DNA from: Batillaria attramentaria | Lineage: Eukaryota; Mollusca; Gastropoda; Batillariidae | Length of the DNA stretch: 64,000 nt | Assembly (NCBI GenBank): GCA_018292915.2 | Contig: JACVVK020000343.1 | Location: 258,501 to 322,500, forward strand | Reading direction: 5' to 3' | Shown: piece after piece, positions 13,322-22,924 of the stretch | Position numbering within the stretch: position 1 is the stretch's first letter | Layout of the letters: every line of letters begins with the position of its first letter | Made by a program: the position numbers and the translations under genes | The notes under the pieces: generated by a model | Databases searched by the model: none | What the model was told of the DNA's origin: nothing | What the model saw: the letters and a program-made list of their open reading frames with translations, nothing else

Positions 13322-13360
<39 letters not shown>

Positions 13361-13753
13361 CTGTCTTAACCCCACTTTCAATTTGTGTCATTACGCAACA
13401 TTCACTCTTTTCATTGGAGGGTGGGGGTGGTAATTCAAAAACAAAATGTATGGTAGTCACTGACACAACACGACAAACTCGGCCCTCTTCCTCTCAATTT
13501 GTCCCTTAACAACACTGTCATCGAATAGGTAACACAGCACCGTTTGTTAGGAGTTACTTCGAGTTCTGCTTCGAATGCTAAACATTCTGTGACCATCAAC
13601 TGCAATGGCAGTCTCACATTATTGATGTATGTAAGAAAGTCTCCAAAAATCTCTACATGCTGTCTAAATTACGCTGTACCACTAACGTGTCCACGCGCTG
13701 ACGACCAACACCTTTTTCTACCGTTGTAAAATAAAGATTCGTTCGTTCGTTCG

Positions 13754-13806
<53 letters not shown>

Positions 13807-16016
13807 CAAAATTATAAAAATCCCACCCCCCTTTGAAAACAAACCCCAAAGAAATGAAGAATTACCAATTTAAAAAAGCACCAAACAAACATCAAACAGC
13901 AAGTTCATGATTTAATTACGTGCTTATGATACTTTTTGTGTAGCAGAGCGCGTTTTTCATCGTTTGATAATTTAACATTACAGGTGGGTCTGACATCTCG
14001 TTGGTATTGGCGAACATTTTCACCTACATCGGAAAGTTCACCCTCAACGGCGGCTATTGCGTTCTGTTTGTGTTTGCTCTCGAGGTCTTCCCCACCACTC
14101 TCAGGTCTGTGAAACAGTTCCTCGTCCTCACTTCATCTCATTGTGTCCACTTTAAATCTCAACCGTCATGTGCTCAGGGTATAGAGTAACTGAAAAGAGA
14201 CTGTTACGGTGTCTGCACGTCAGTGAGAATTGCTTCTCTTTGCTTTGCAATCTAAAACGTGAGTTACTTGTATAGTGAAGTTGTGGCAAAGCCTTTCGCG
14301 CCTGAGCTTATGACACTGGGAGATTGCACCAATGCCGAGGGTAAACAACTCTTTAAAAATACCTCGGTGACTCAGATATCACTGCCAGTCTGTCTTACGT
14401 ATAAGTTAACTCCAGGTTCGGTTCTGTCAAAGCACAAGCTGTTTGTTGTTTTTGCTTGACCAATTTGCTTGTGTGCAAGTTCTCTACACTATCTTCTGCT
14501 TCGAGTGCTAAACATTCTGTGCCGACACAGTGTTCTTGTTTGATTGTTGTCACGGTAATACCCTTCCTTTTCAGGTCTGCTGGGTTGGGCTTTGCGGCAA
14601 CAGTGTCACGCTTGTCTAGTATGGGGGCACCATTTTTCTCTCTCTTGGTGAGTGTTGGAATTGGGTGTATTTCTACATACTTAAAAATATATTAAAATGG
14701 AAATCTAATTTACTGTGGTATATTTTTGCTTGTTTTTAATATCACGTTTCACCGTCTGTGTCAAAGGGGTGTGCTCAGAAAAAAAAGCTTCACTTCTTAC
14801 TGTTTTCGTCGGTATAAAGGAATAAGAACGTTGTGATGTCTTTTGCACCTGGAATGATTTTGTGGTAGTGCTAGTGGTCCATTTCTAGTTAGTACACATT
14901 CCAGGTGTATTTTGTTGTTGTTTACTGATGATTGTCATTAGACATATTCACTGAACAGTCGGCCACGTTTTACTATTTAGATAAACATCAGGTAGCAAGA
15001 ATCCAGCAACCTCTTCTGTAGCTGTACCGATTCTTCTTCTGTAGCTGTACCGATTCTTCTTCTGTAGCTGTACCGATTCTTCTTCTGTAGCTGTACCGAT
15101 TCTTCTTCTGTAGCTGTACCGATTCTTCTTCTGTAGCTGTACCGATTCTTCTTCTGTAGCTGTACCGATTCTTCTTCCGTAGCTGTACCGATTCTTCTTC
15201 TGTAGCTGTACCGATTCTTCTTCTGTAGCTGTACCGATTCTTCTTCTGTAGCTGTACCGATTCTTCTGTAGCTGTACCGATTCTTCTTCTGTAGCTGTAC
15301 CGATTCTTCTGTAGCTGTACCGATTCTTCTGTAGCTGTACCGATTCTTCTTCTGCTGGTCCGCACTGTAGCGTACGATTCTCTTCTGTAGCTGTACCGAC
15401 TGCGCTATTCTCTCTGTAGCTGTACCGATTCTTCGTAGCTGTACCGATTCTTCTTAGCTGTACCGATTCTTCTGTAGCTGTACCGATTCTTCTGTAGCTG
15501 TACCGGCTTAGCTCTCTGTCTGTAGCTGTACCGTTTTATTCTACGTACCGATTCTTCTTCTGTAGCTGTACCGATTCTTCTGTAGCTGTACCGATTCTTC
15601 TTCTGTAGCTGTACCGATTCTTCTGTAGCTGTACCGATTCTTCTTCTGTAGCTGTACCGATTCTTCTTCTGTAGCTGTACCGATTCTTCTTCTGTAGCTG
15701 TACCGATTCTTCTTCTGTAGCTGTACCGATTCTTCTTCTGTAGCTGTACCGATTCTTCTGTAGCTGTACCGATTCTTTGAGGACGGTTCATTGCGGTTAC
15801 ACATTTTGTCATAGACGCGTTTGGTTCCTACAGGGTGAGAAGATTTCCTGGGCCCCGGGCGTGGTTTTTGGCACCACGTGTATCTTGGCTGGCTTTTCGG
15901 TCCTGCTGCTGCCAGAAACGCGCAAGAGGGCGCTGCCAAACACCATCCAGGAAATGAGAGAATGGAAGAAAGAGCGGCCTGGAAAAATTGTGCCTGTCAC
16001 AGATACAACCGTGTGA
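943..16016 (+). CDS. SLC22-family organic ion transporter, complete 10-exon gene (576 aa)
   Basis: Coding exons: 943-1069, 1681-1898, 8329-8559, 8954-9156, 9557-9913, 10440-10574, 13239-13321, 13984-14104, 14575-14647, 15834-16016. All introns are GT-AG and phases match, giving 1731 nt (576 residues plus stop); SLC22 proteins are usually about 550. Seen: TEWDLVCD at residues 114-121 (the SLC22 signature after the first extracellular loop); DRYGRK at 149-154 (MFS loop 2-3 motif); DESILWLL at 263-270 where the family has ESPRWL; PETRKR at 543-548 (family PETRG). The first loop holds three sequons (N66, N90, N103) and several cysteines. The family carries organic cations, anions or carnitine-like zwitterions across the plasma membrane; the substrate cannot be told here. 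Odd: a long acidic loop between TM6 and TM7, and non-consensus donors after exons 6, 7 and 8. The start is fixed by an in-frame TGA at 883-885 with no ATG between. Confidence 0.92.
1681..1898 (+). CDS. SLC22-like exon 2: large extracellular loop
   Basis: Acceptor TTTACAG at 1680, donor GAG|GTAAGG. It encodes the glycosylated loop between TM1 and TM2, with Cys50, Cys79, Cys98 and sequons at N66 (NMS), N90 (NVT) and N103 (NFS). Its last residues (FLTE) join exon 3 to form the family signature TEWDLVCD. The join is in phase 0. Confidence 0.9.
2251..3440 (+). repeat. Interspersed repeat R1, copy 1
   Basis: Matches 12885 to about 11680 on the other strand. It begins at a small palindrome (2251-2284) and includes a (GT)n tract (2463-2518). 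Its 3' third has two tandem units of about 180 bp, both containing CTCTAGATCTTCCAGATTT and ACAGGGAAATCACAAGACAT, and several TGACGTCA-like palindromes. No known transposase or reverse transcriptase is visible; probably a non-autonomous element. Confidence 0.8.
4719..6510 (-). mobile_element. 1.7-kb G/T-rich element between direct repeats, degenerate Pro/Thr/Ser/His-rich ORF
   Basis: Direct repeats of about 50-60 bp (4719-4783 and 6445-6510; core GGAAAGAAGACATCGACTTT, then CCCCATCCAGAG) enclose a strand-biased block. On the minus strand a frame opens at a TAA just inside the right repeat (about 6452) and encodes a polypeptide with VALTKEDLDIITREFDIP and TALQHLYIAHQLDQIITDI (to 6021). It then shifts frame and continues from about 5990 to 5170 as a Pro/Thr/Ser/His-rich protein with a 195-bp tandem duplication (offset 5471/5666). 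I do not recognise the protein. The single stop and frameshift suggest a decayed gene. It could be a gag-like or mobile-element protein, or a duplicated host exon. Confidence 0.5.
6936..7459. mobile_element. MITE with 45-bp terminal inverted repeats
   Basis: Left end 6936-6980 and right end 7415-7459 are inverted copies (41 of 45 positions by eye), with a perfect inner core containing CCCTATACCGGGCCCTCATT. Flanking GAATCAAGT occurs at 6927-6935 and 7460-7468, a 9-bp target duplication. The 524-bp element has no credible ORF. A 9-bp duplication is common for Mutator-like elements, but the superfamily is not settled. Confidence 0.85.
7749..8028 (+). repeat. Segment X with SINE-A 3' fragment, copy 1
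   Basis: 7749-7810 is the tail of SINE-A. 7855-8028 runs from CCCACCCGGCCCCACCCCC to GACGGGACCGTTCCTCCTTG. It is matched in inverted orientation, with few differences, at 11236-11413 plus the adjoining SINE-A. Confidence 0.8.
8329..8559 (+). CDS. SLC22-like exon 3: TM2-TM4 with DRYGRK motif
   Basis: Acceptor GTCTTCAG, donor CAG|GTGAGA, 77 whole codons. It begins WDLVCD and contains GQAVSGFIFATLCDRYGRKW, which is the MFS signature between TM2 and TM3. The two following helices end in GAFKQ. The intron before it is 6.4 kb, the longest of the gene, and full of repeats. Confidence 0.92.
8954..9156 (+). CDS. SLC22-like exon 4: TM4-TM6
   Basis: Acceptor CTTCAG, donor TG|GTACGG. It encodes GVGVSYYTLFMELIPMKSRG, the conserved glycine-rich segment with the ELxPxKxRG stretch after TM4, then WRYLQLVVAGLSL (TM6 region). 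The split codon TG|C joins exon 5 as Cys260. Confidence 0.9.
9557..9913 (+). CDS. SLC22-like exon 5: long TM6-TM7 cytoplasmic loop
   Basis: Acceptor TGCAAG at 9556, donor TG|GTGAGT. It carries DESILWLL (family ESPRWLL), then the usual helical stretch RVAEVERILIKACRMNGKN, then an unusually long acidic, charged insertion (roughly residues 310-350) before LFRYKEVVIPLFVTSFIW, the TM7 start. The loop looks some 35-40 residues longer than in typical SLC22 proteins, judged from memory of the family. Confidence 0.9.
10358..10437 (+). repeat. (TG)40 microsatellite at the exon 6 acceptor
   Basis: Uninterrupted TG repeat from about 10358 to 10436, followed directly by CAG and exon 6. It takes the place of the polypyrimidine tract. 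Confidence 0.95.
10440..10574 (+). CDS. SLC22-like exon 6: TM7-TM8
   Basis: It follows a (TG)40 tract ending in CAG at 10439, and ends CCGAG|GTTCGT. The peptide includes NNLYYYGIMLGSADLSGNRF (family YYGL/GxN region) and LVEIPSSIIAYFLLPR (family EIPA motif). The last 14 nt and the donor lie in an exact 57-bp tandem duplication (10561-10617 and 10618-10674). Only the first donor keeps the frame open, because reading on meets TAG inside the first unit. Confidence 0.9.
10561..10678 (+). repeat. Exact 57-bp tandem duplication over the SLC22 exon 6 donor
   Basis: 10561-10617 and 10618-10674 are identical and share a further TTTC. Each contains the last 14 nt of exon 6 plus 43 nt of intron, so two identical donors stand 57 nt apart. 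No differences are visible, so the duplication is recent. Confidence 0.92.
11236..11413 (-). repeat. Segment X, copy 2 (inverted)
   Basis: Reverse complement of 7855-8028, including GAACTTGGAGAGGGGAGAAC and AACAACTTTGTAGGACGGG. Next to it on its right lie a SINE-A and then R1 copy 2. Confidence 0.8.
11461..11633 (-). mobile_element. SINE-A, near full length
   Basis: Minus-strand copy with the whole tRNA-like head (A box TGGCCGAATGG, B box GAGTTCGAATCC with one change), body and CACCCACC tail. A (GA)n tract adjoins its head. Confidence 0.85.
11680..12885 (-). repeat. Interspersed repeat R1, copy 2 (inverted)
   Basis: Minus-strand copy of R1 in intron 6, matching from the ACTTTATGAGACGGGGCAG end through its own (TG)n tract (about 12630-12708), the AAAAATCGG region and the TCTAGATCTTCCAGATTT units. 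The microsatellite sits at the same place in both copies. Confidence 0.8.
13239..13321 (+). CDS. SLC22-like exon 7: TM8-TM9 link and TM9
   Basis: The acceptor GTTTTCAG gives RINRRTLSLW (family GRRPTL loop) and the helix ASGALLLSVVLVE. The donor must be ACAG|GTTCTC to keep phase with exon 8. It is a poor donor and sits at the very start of a (CT)n microsatellite. The alternative GTGGAG at 13312 breaks the frame with exon 8. Confidence 0.82.
13322..13354 (+). repeat. (CT)n tract beginning at the exon 7 donor
   Basis: The CT run starts 3 nt into intron 7. A second CT run (13758-13801) preceded by GTTC repeats lies in the same intron. Confidence 0.9.
13984..14104 (+). CDS. SLC22-like exon 8: TM10 with EVFPTTLR motif
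   Basis: Acceptor TTACAG at 13983. It encodes GGSDISLVLANIFTYIGKF and then FVFALEVFPTTLR, which is the highly conserved SLC22 ElfPTxxR motif. It ends AG|GTCTGT, a non-consensus donor. The next exon also begins GTCTG, so the junction sequence is repeated at both ends of the intron. Confidence 0.88.
14575..14647 (+). CDS. SLC22-like exon 9: TM11 start
   Basis: Acceptor CTTTTCAG, donor TTG|GTGAGT, 73 nt. It encodes R/SAGLGFAATVSRLSSMGAP, matching the family stretch RnxGxGxxSxxaRxGxxxaP that follows the PTxxR motif. It ends in phase 0. Confidence 0.88.
15008..15777. repeat. 23/20-bp minisatellite in intron 9
   Basis: About 35 units containing CTGTAGCTGTACCGATTC, in 23-bp form (three TTC triplets) and 20-bp form (two), with a disordered patch at 15350-15545. 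Read on the minus strand all three frames are open over long stretches (residue patterns RIGTATEE, NRYSYRR, ESVQLQK), purely because the unit has no stop in that direction. Confidence 0.95.
15834..16016 (+). CDS. SLC22-like exon 10: TM12 and C-terminus
   Basis: Acceptor TTCCTACAG at 15833, stop TGA at 16014-16016. It encodes the last helix, GVVFGTTCILAGFSVLLLPE, then TRKRALPNTIQEMREWKKER and a short polar tail. PETRKRALPNTIQE corresponds to the family PETxGxxLPxTIxE end motif. The acceptor lies about 55 nt after a 770-bp minisatellite. Confidence 0.9.
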   Translation, partial: GEKISWAPGVVFGTTCILAGFSVLLLPETRKRALPNTIQEMREWKKERPGKIVPVTDTTV

Positions 16017-16127
16017 ATTAATGTATACCCTATACAGCGTCGTGAGTTAGTAGATCACGCGAGTATTAGGGCACGCGATAGTAGCGTTTTACTTTAAGTT
16101 TCATTGGTTCGTTGTTTTGGGGATCTC

Positions 16128-16268
16128 ACCTCCTTTTCCACTATTTGTGATCTCAAAGACAGAGCAAACAAGAAAACGCCTGAGCAATTATTCTGCTCCC
16201 AGATTGATTGGAACTCGTTCCCCGAGCATGTGAAAGTCCAACGCTCTATCAGTGCGGCTATCCTGCTT
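16128..16268 (-). mobile_element. SINE-A relic, diverged
   Basis: Minus-strand copy with weakened head (GTCCAACGCTCTA retained) and body. It lies in the 3' flank of the SLC22-like gene, perhaps inside its 3' UTR. Confidence 0.65.
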
Positions 16269-16403
16269 CTCTTTTTGATATTAGGTGGTGTTCAGCCGTC
16301 TGCAGTCAATTACGCTAAAACATCAGTGAGCGAGCATTCACGGTTCAGAGCCGCGTAAGCAACCAAGACAGACGCGATTTGCAGCTGCCTATTCAAAGGG
16401 GAA

Positions 16404-16409
16404 AATAAA
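16404..16409 (+). terminator. Candidate polyadenylation signal AATAAA
   Basis: AATAAA lies about 390 nt after the SLC22-like stop codon, just before a run of CAA repeats. A second AATAAA at 17105-17110 would give a 1.1-kb 3' UTR. The sequence does not say which is used. Confidence 0.3.
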
Positions 16410-18196
16410 CAACAACAACAACAACAAACAACTCCTACAAACAAAACAAAACAACAACATGAAAACAAAACAAAACAACAACATGAAAACAAAACCGAAC
16501 AACATATTCAACAACACAAAAAACCAGGGAGAGAGGGTTGTTTCCCATTTTGTGTTAAGGGAAGTAACTACTGGTCGAGGATTCACTTGGTAGAGGATAA
16601 CGTATGTTGCGTCCCTTTGACTGCTTCGTGTAATCTACACTGGCACAGTTCTGACCGGGAGCAAGATAATTTTTGTACCGGTTGCCGATTGTACACACAC
16701 ACACACACACTGACACACACACACACTGACACACACACACACACACACACGTGCGCACGGTAATTTTTTTTTCCATTTTATTTCCTTCTTCTCAGTTTAA
16801 CTTGAATTTGCTACTGCATAGTTCCAGCGATACTAACTGAAATTAGCTCTAGTAATAGTCTGTGTCAAAACCATCACAAAAGTCATCTTAGCTTCTTTCT
16901 TATGTACACAAACACCAACAACATGAAAGTGTATAATGAACTTCTTTGTGCAACAATGAGAGGGACTGTGAAAGCAAAGCGTTTCATTTTCCGTGACAAT
17001 ACCAGACCTGTAGTAGTTTGTGAACAGAACTGATAAGCGCTAGCAACGATACATGGGCTGCTCATTTGACAATGGTAAATAACTGCTGTTTTACGTGTCC
17101 TGTGAATAAAAGTAACGTGTGTAAGCTTCTTTATCACTTATACAAAGAGTGTTTCTCGTTCAGAAAGTAACAGACAGCTCAATCACCGGAAGAATAATTA
17201 CTGAATAGATGGTATCCTATTGACGACTGCAATAATAATAATAATAAGTCGGGGATATTTCTGTGTCACTACAAAATCTCAGTATCTATATGACTTTTCG
17301 GAGCACTGACATGAAATTGTTATATCATGAAGATGCAGTATCCAAAATATCAAGGGTGAAATATCACAATTTATTTCACTCTTCAAAATAACTATGCAGG
17401 TCTATAAAAAAAGAACGTACGTTGAAGCTACCTTCCAGTGATCACAATTAGTTATCTGCTATCATACAATATCTGTATCACGTACTCGGAACAGTGTAAG
17501 GCACATCAAACGATACAAGTATATTGTGTACACAAAAGTGAACATGGGGAAGATGTTACATTTCCACAGGCAAAATAAAAAATATCGCCATATCCGAGTT
17601 TGATGGTTTAATTTTTAGTGTAATACGTCACATGCAGAGGCGGCAGATATGATCACACTGGCATTTAGTTTTCCTAGATTAATATTTTTGACGTTGCAGA
17701 ACGTGGGTCGCGTGGGTATTTTTGCACAATGTCAGAGCCACATTTTGTTGTGAAATATCACTATTTGTTTCAATATGTATGATTTTGAATTTTGGACTAC
17801 ATTGGCCCATGACTTGAAAAAGCCCATTGCTTGGCAAATGGTTGTTTCCGTGTGGCCCGCTTTTACTGACTCGGACCCACATTACTCTTTCTTCAGTAAT
17901 GTACACGGCAGGTTGAAAGATTTTTGTTTTCATATCGAGTTACTGAGTGTGAATAAATTGTTCTTTCCTACTTTCTTCGGTAATATTGGCGCCTTTTGTG
18001 TTTTGCGGAGATGGGTTCTGTATTATCTCTTTCGTGTGAAATTATAATCTGCGGTATTCAGCAAACACAAACACTGGGGTGCACGTAACAGGTTAAAGCG
18101 CGTTGATGAATTGACGAGAAGAAGACAAGACGAACGACATTTCTGAAATGTGATAAAGCAGTATACCAATGCGTATGATTTGATCATTCAGAGAGT

Positions 18197-18199
<3 letters not shown>

Positions 18200-18289
<90 letters not shown>

Positions 18290-18298
18290 ACACACACA

Positions 18299-18370
<72 letters not shown>
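18200..18370 (+). repeat. (AC)n microsatellite, about 170 bp
   Basis: Nearly pure AC repeat with single interruptions near 18284 and 18305; the longest dinucleotide tract of the window. Confidence 0.95.
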
Positions 18371-18374
<4 letters not shown>

Positions 18375-19797
18375 GCACACACGCACACAAGCGCGCGTAG
18401 GGTATAAAATATTCAATATTTTACATTGGCTGTTGAGAAAAAGCGCCTAAGTACATCCGTTAGCACAAAAAGAAGAGAGTGAAGAGATGATGTCAAATTA
18501 CGTGTTTCGCACAACGAACCACACAAATCTTTACAACATTATGTTAAATTTCATATGTACAGCTGGACACACTGTTATATATATTCAGACAAAAACGTGA
18601 GGTAATAGCTCCTGACCGCGCCGACAGGCCAGACAAATAAAAACTGTGTGATATTGCACCTATAAATCCCTGCACAAAAAGTAGGTTACGCACATCAGTG
18701 AAAGAGGTGCACTCAAACGAAAAGAAACAATAAACACACAACTAGTCGATAGGTAAAAAATACACAACACCTTTTACTTTAAACACTGCTGCTTTTCTCA
18801 CCAAAAAAAAAAATAAAAAAAAAATCACGTACGAACATTTATGGAGACACCACCGCTGCAATATCAGCGAAAGAGCTAACACAGTACAATCATTGTTTTT
18901 GTCTGCAGCTGGGGGGATCTCGTATAGCACGGCTCGTGCCACCATTTGCATGAACATGCAATAATGTATCATCACCGATTTGGCAATCTCTTCTTTATAC
19001 CGTGACCCACATATTTATTTGAAAGATTAATCCACTGGTAAAGTGCCGGTTGGGATGAATCTTCACTCGGCTGCCTTTTGGGGGTATGCAAATGGGTCTC
19101 CCGGACAACGTGAGTGCTCTCGCCAGGGATGCATCCAATGTGTGTCACTATCATTATCACTCAGGAGCGCCAACCCACTGTTTGTCACACTGACAATTTT
19201 TTTCAGTGACGTGATTGCTCACTGTGTCATTATACACGGCGCGTCGCAATGAAGAGAAAGTGACGTCATGAAGAGCATGTCGCATGAAGAGAAACTGAGT
19301 GACGTCAGGAACAATATGTGCTGCATGGATTGTCAGATGCAGGCGGAGATGATAATCTTGACATAAGAGTAAGATGTCCGCTTTCGTTTAATAACTTAGC
19401 ATGCTAAAGATAAAATATAGATGGCACGGTCTGTGCTTTTAGTTGCTATTGTTGTCGTTGCAATCTGGTCTTCACTAACAAACGTATACGCGGTGAATAT
19501 CGCATCTTGAATACACCTTGTGTGTCAGACGTTACTTTGAAATCCAAGGCCGAGCATTTTCTGGCAGACTGACAGAATATGAACATTTCCCTACGCACCG
19601 TGAGAAAAGCAGACGCACAGAGGGGTGCATACAGCCATGATGGTTTGTCGCTGTAATGTTTGTAGGATTTCCATTTCACTAACGACTTCCGAACATCTGT
19701 TCAGCACGAATTTTGGCTTACGCCGCTCTGGCTGTCTGTAATATTGCCAGCTGCACTCAAGACGTCAGAAACTTTTGAAAGTGTTCCTTCTCTCTAA

Positions 19798-19872
19798 AGT
19801 CCAATCGCAGTTTTATTTGAAACCTGCAGATCACTAGAGGCCACTTCAAGCCACTATTATGCAATCGGCGCG
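19798..19872 (+). repeat. Short interspersed repeat R2, copy 1
   Basis: Shares CCACTTCAAGCCACTATTAT and about 50 bp before it (GCAGTTTTATTTGAAACCTG region) with the minus strand of 29013-29085. Confidence 0.6.
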
Positions 19873-22474
19873 CGCGCACACACACACACACACTCACACA
19901 CACACACAACACACACACACCACACACACACACACACACACACTGCACTGACGATGCATTTTGTCTGCATGCAGTGTACATTTAACACAAAACTTTCTGT
20001 GAAGCAAGAATTTAAGACCTAGTGTCGAGAAATGGATAGCTGTTTCACGGAGGGTTATTTCGGGTCACAGAACTGCTGTGGACGAGAAAAAAAAATTATG
20101 ATTGTGTCCTGTGTTTGGGGAAGCCATCACACAGAACACTGCTGAGAAAGACTAAACTGACCGCTTTGTTTAGTGCACTTTCACAATAGCACTGGCAAAA
20201 GATGAATGACTATGGTAAACTAATGTACGTGTTATCGAAATGTCAGTATCTTGAAGATATGCATGCGCGCTTCACCTTTCTTTACGTCACCTTCTCCGGT
20301 GAATTTGAATTTCAATCTAATTTCTTATCTGACCCCGTAGAGCTCTGGCATTTCTTGGTCACCTGGTGCACATAAACATGGCCATTACGGGCTAAACTCT
20401 GGCCTCACGGGTGTGTCTGTGACATGCGCTGCATTGCTTTGGCCCCATTGCATGTTTCTACGTCTTCCTGCCCAGCTCTCGTTGGGACGAATGATGCCAG
20501 GGTGTCTCAGAATTATTTGTCCTTGCAGCAATAAACCACCGCTTCTTACGAGCCTTTCATTGCCCCAGGGACGGGGGAAGAAAAATCCTGACTGTCCGGG
20601 AAACGGAGATGTGCAATTCCAGTTTTTGGCCGCGACCCCGTTTCCAGCATTTGGATGACGAAAGATCTTCCTGGATATATTGACGTGTCTCGGTTCGCGA
20701 ACATCTATCATCGGCACATTTTGTATGCATGTCGTACTTAATTGTTTGTCAAGCTAAACTTCTGTCCGCATGCATAACTGTTTTTTCCCGCCGTGAACTA
20801 TTTCTGTCAGAAATTCACGAGTACTAATCAACCTTCATAGTCTGGGCGACCCTCTCCTTAACTCGAGGATTGATCGAGGGCTGCCAGAGCTACAACCACC
20901 ATTGCGCAGAAGTGATTTTGTAGTCTGCTAAAATCGCAGGTACGGAATATCCCCGTTTCCTCTTAGTCTGTAACTGCTATGGAAAGACATAGAAAATGTT
21001 ACATCTGTACAAACTGGGCTTAGCGACATCTTAGGGCCTACTACCGGTGAGTTTGGATACACTGATGACAGAATCATACACGATTTGTCTTTATAACAAG
21101 ACCAGTAGTGTGGGCCTCAGCGGACACTTTCCAACAATGTGCTTTCTGTCTGAAAGAAAGTCCAGCTCTCAAACCCAGCACATGCTGCAACAACTCAACC
21201 TGCGTTGCAGCAGCCGTTGTGTCGTAAATCTCTTGCAAAGTCGACTTACAAACATCGACCATTTCCGGTGGTTGTCTCTCGTGTTCGCATAGAATTATTA
21301 CACCCCGCGAACTGAACTGCCCTTTCGGCGGATCCATCGGTTATTGGCTTTTGACGCCCTGCAAGCTACAACCGACTGTCTCGTGGCACTACGATCCCTG
21401 GTACGAGACGGCAGCGATGAAATTCACAAAATTCACATAGCAAAACGCTGCCTTTCACGACACGTTCAAACGCAAACACTGATAGACCTAGTGCAGTTCC
21501 TGGACGTACGTAAACCCCTGTAAGTTTCCACACTGTGGAAGAGAGACAGGCTGAAGTGGTTCATGTCCACAGAGTACACGCAGTCCCCTCACTGCGCGAC
21601 GCTCACCAGGCAAAACTGGGCCACAGTCCGTATAACAACAACCAACAGCAGATGATTAACTTCTGTGTATGGGGTTCAAATGTCACTTGATGTGCACTGC
21701 TGTTGGACGGTGTACCTGGAACACACAAAAGCATAAAGTAACGAAGGTGAGTGAGTGAGTGAGTGTTTACGATGAATTAACGTGGTTGTAACAAGATGAG
21801 ACAAGTCAGGAAATGAACAAACAAAGCGGTACCAGCGAAGTCGAAAATGAGCGATTTTTTCGTGTTCGAAACAAACAAACAAGCAAAGAGAGAGAGAGAG
21901 AGAGAAACAAACAAACAAACAAACAAACTGAATTCTTCAGACTGCACTTACATAATAAAAAAAAAAATGCGGATCACAGTTCATTCCTGTGTAACCTTTT
22001 TTTTCTTGTTGTAAGTATGAAATTAAAATTGTTGAAATGACTGATTTCAGAACGCTGAAATAAGAATCGTTCCCACTGCTCATAACACGCTTTCTTCGAT
22101 TTGCCAAAAAAGCTCAGTCCTGAAAACCTCGCCACCATGTGACCTTTGCACTGAAAAAAAATGGCTGTTTGCATTTTCGGGATGTCGACTGTAATCTAAT
22201 TTACAAGCAGGCTGTGCTCTTTTCAGGGGATGAGGCTATCACCAGAGGATACCAAGTGTAGCTGTTCCTCAACGAGTTTAAACGATCTTCGGAGAATTGT
22301 AGAATTCCATTTCCAAGGGCACTGCACCGTGACAGAATCGAGCACATAAGAGGGATGGCGCTTTTTCATCCGGCGGCATTTGCTGCCTCGGGCGGTGTAG
22401 TCACGGGTCACTTAACTGATTAAAACGTCTATGTAGCAGCTGCAGGAAAGATCCTGAGAGTGTGTGCGTGCGCG

Positions 22475-22477
22475 CGC

Positions 22478-22568
<91 letters not shown>
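22475..22568 (+). repeat. (GT)n microsatellite
   Basis: Pure GT run preceded by an alternating GC stretch (GCGCGCGCGC). Confidence 0.95.
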
Positions 22569-22572
<4 letters not shown>

Positions 22573-22860
22573 ATGACTGTGACTGGAAACAGGCAACAAG
22601 AACGATGGTTTCACGTGGCATTCAATACATCTTTATATTTCAGTTCTGCCAGCAAACAAACATGTCACTCGTGCAAGGCAAAGTGCTCGTAAAAAAAGGG
22701 AAAATCGATATAAAGTATGCAGCACAGCCACCCTTTTGTTGTTGAAAGTGCGCGCCATGTATTGTAATAAAACACGGTTTTGTTTTTCTTATTCAGACTT
22801 TGGAAACGTCAGTTGAGACCACTTGGTGTACGTAAACAGGAAGGAAACTTGTAAGCCATG

Positions 22861-22861
<1 letters not shown>

Positions 22862-22921
<60 letters not shown>
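22862..22921. repeat. (AT)30 microsatellite
   Basis: Pure AT repeat followed by T and G runs. Confidence 0.95.

Positions 22922-22924
<3 letters not shown>

Larger units (their letters stand above)
13002..13425 (+). repeat. 58-bp direct repeat on both sides of exon 7
   Basis: 13002-13060 and 13367-13425 share CTTAACCCCAC, TTCAATTT, TGTCATTACGCAA and TTTTCATTGGAGGG with few differences. The two copies lie in introns 6 and 7. The first is followed by poly-G tracts (13057-13092). Confidence 0.7.

Noticed and set aside
15405..15939. Minus-strand frames of about 130 codons with Arg/Tyr/Glu-rich repeats
   Set aside because: They are produced entirely by the stop-free 23-bp minisatellite unit and are open in all three frames.
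18093..18416. Cys-Val and His-Thr repeat frames
   Set aside because: Translations of the (AC)n tract. The same holds for similar frames at 22412, 25390, 26804, 58571 and 60000.
18800..18902. Possible last exon of the Ig gene (hydrophobic C-terminus)
   Set aside because: Phase fits, but the acceptor is ordinary, the frame runs through an A/T-rich low-complexity run, and basic residues break the hydrophobic tail.
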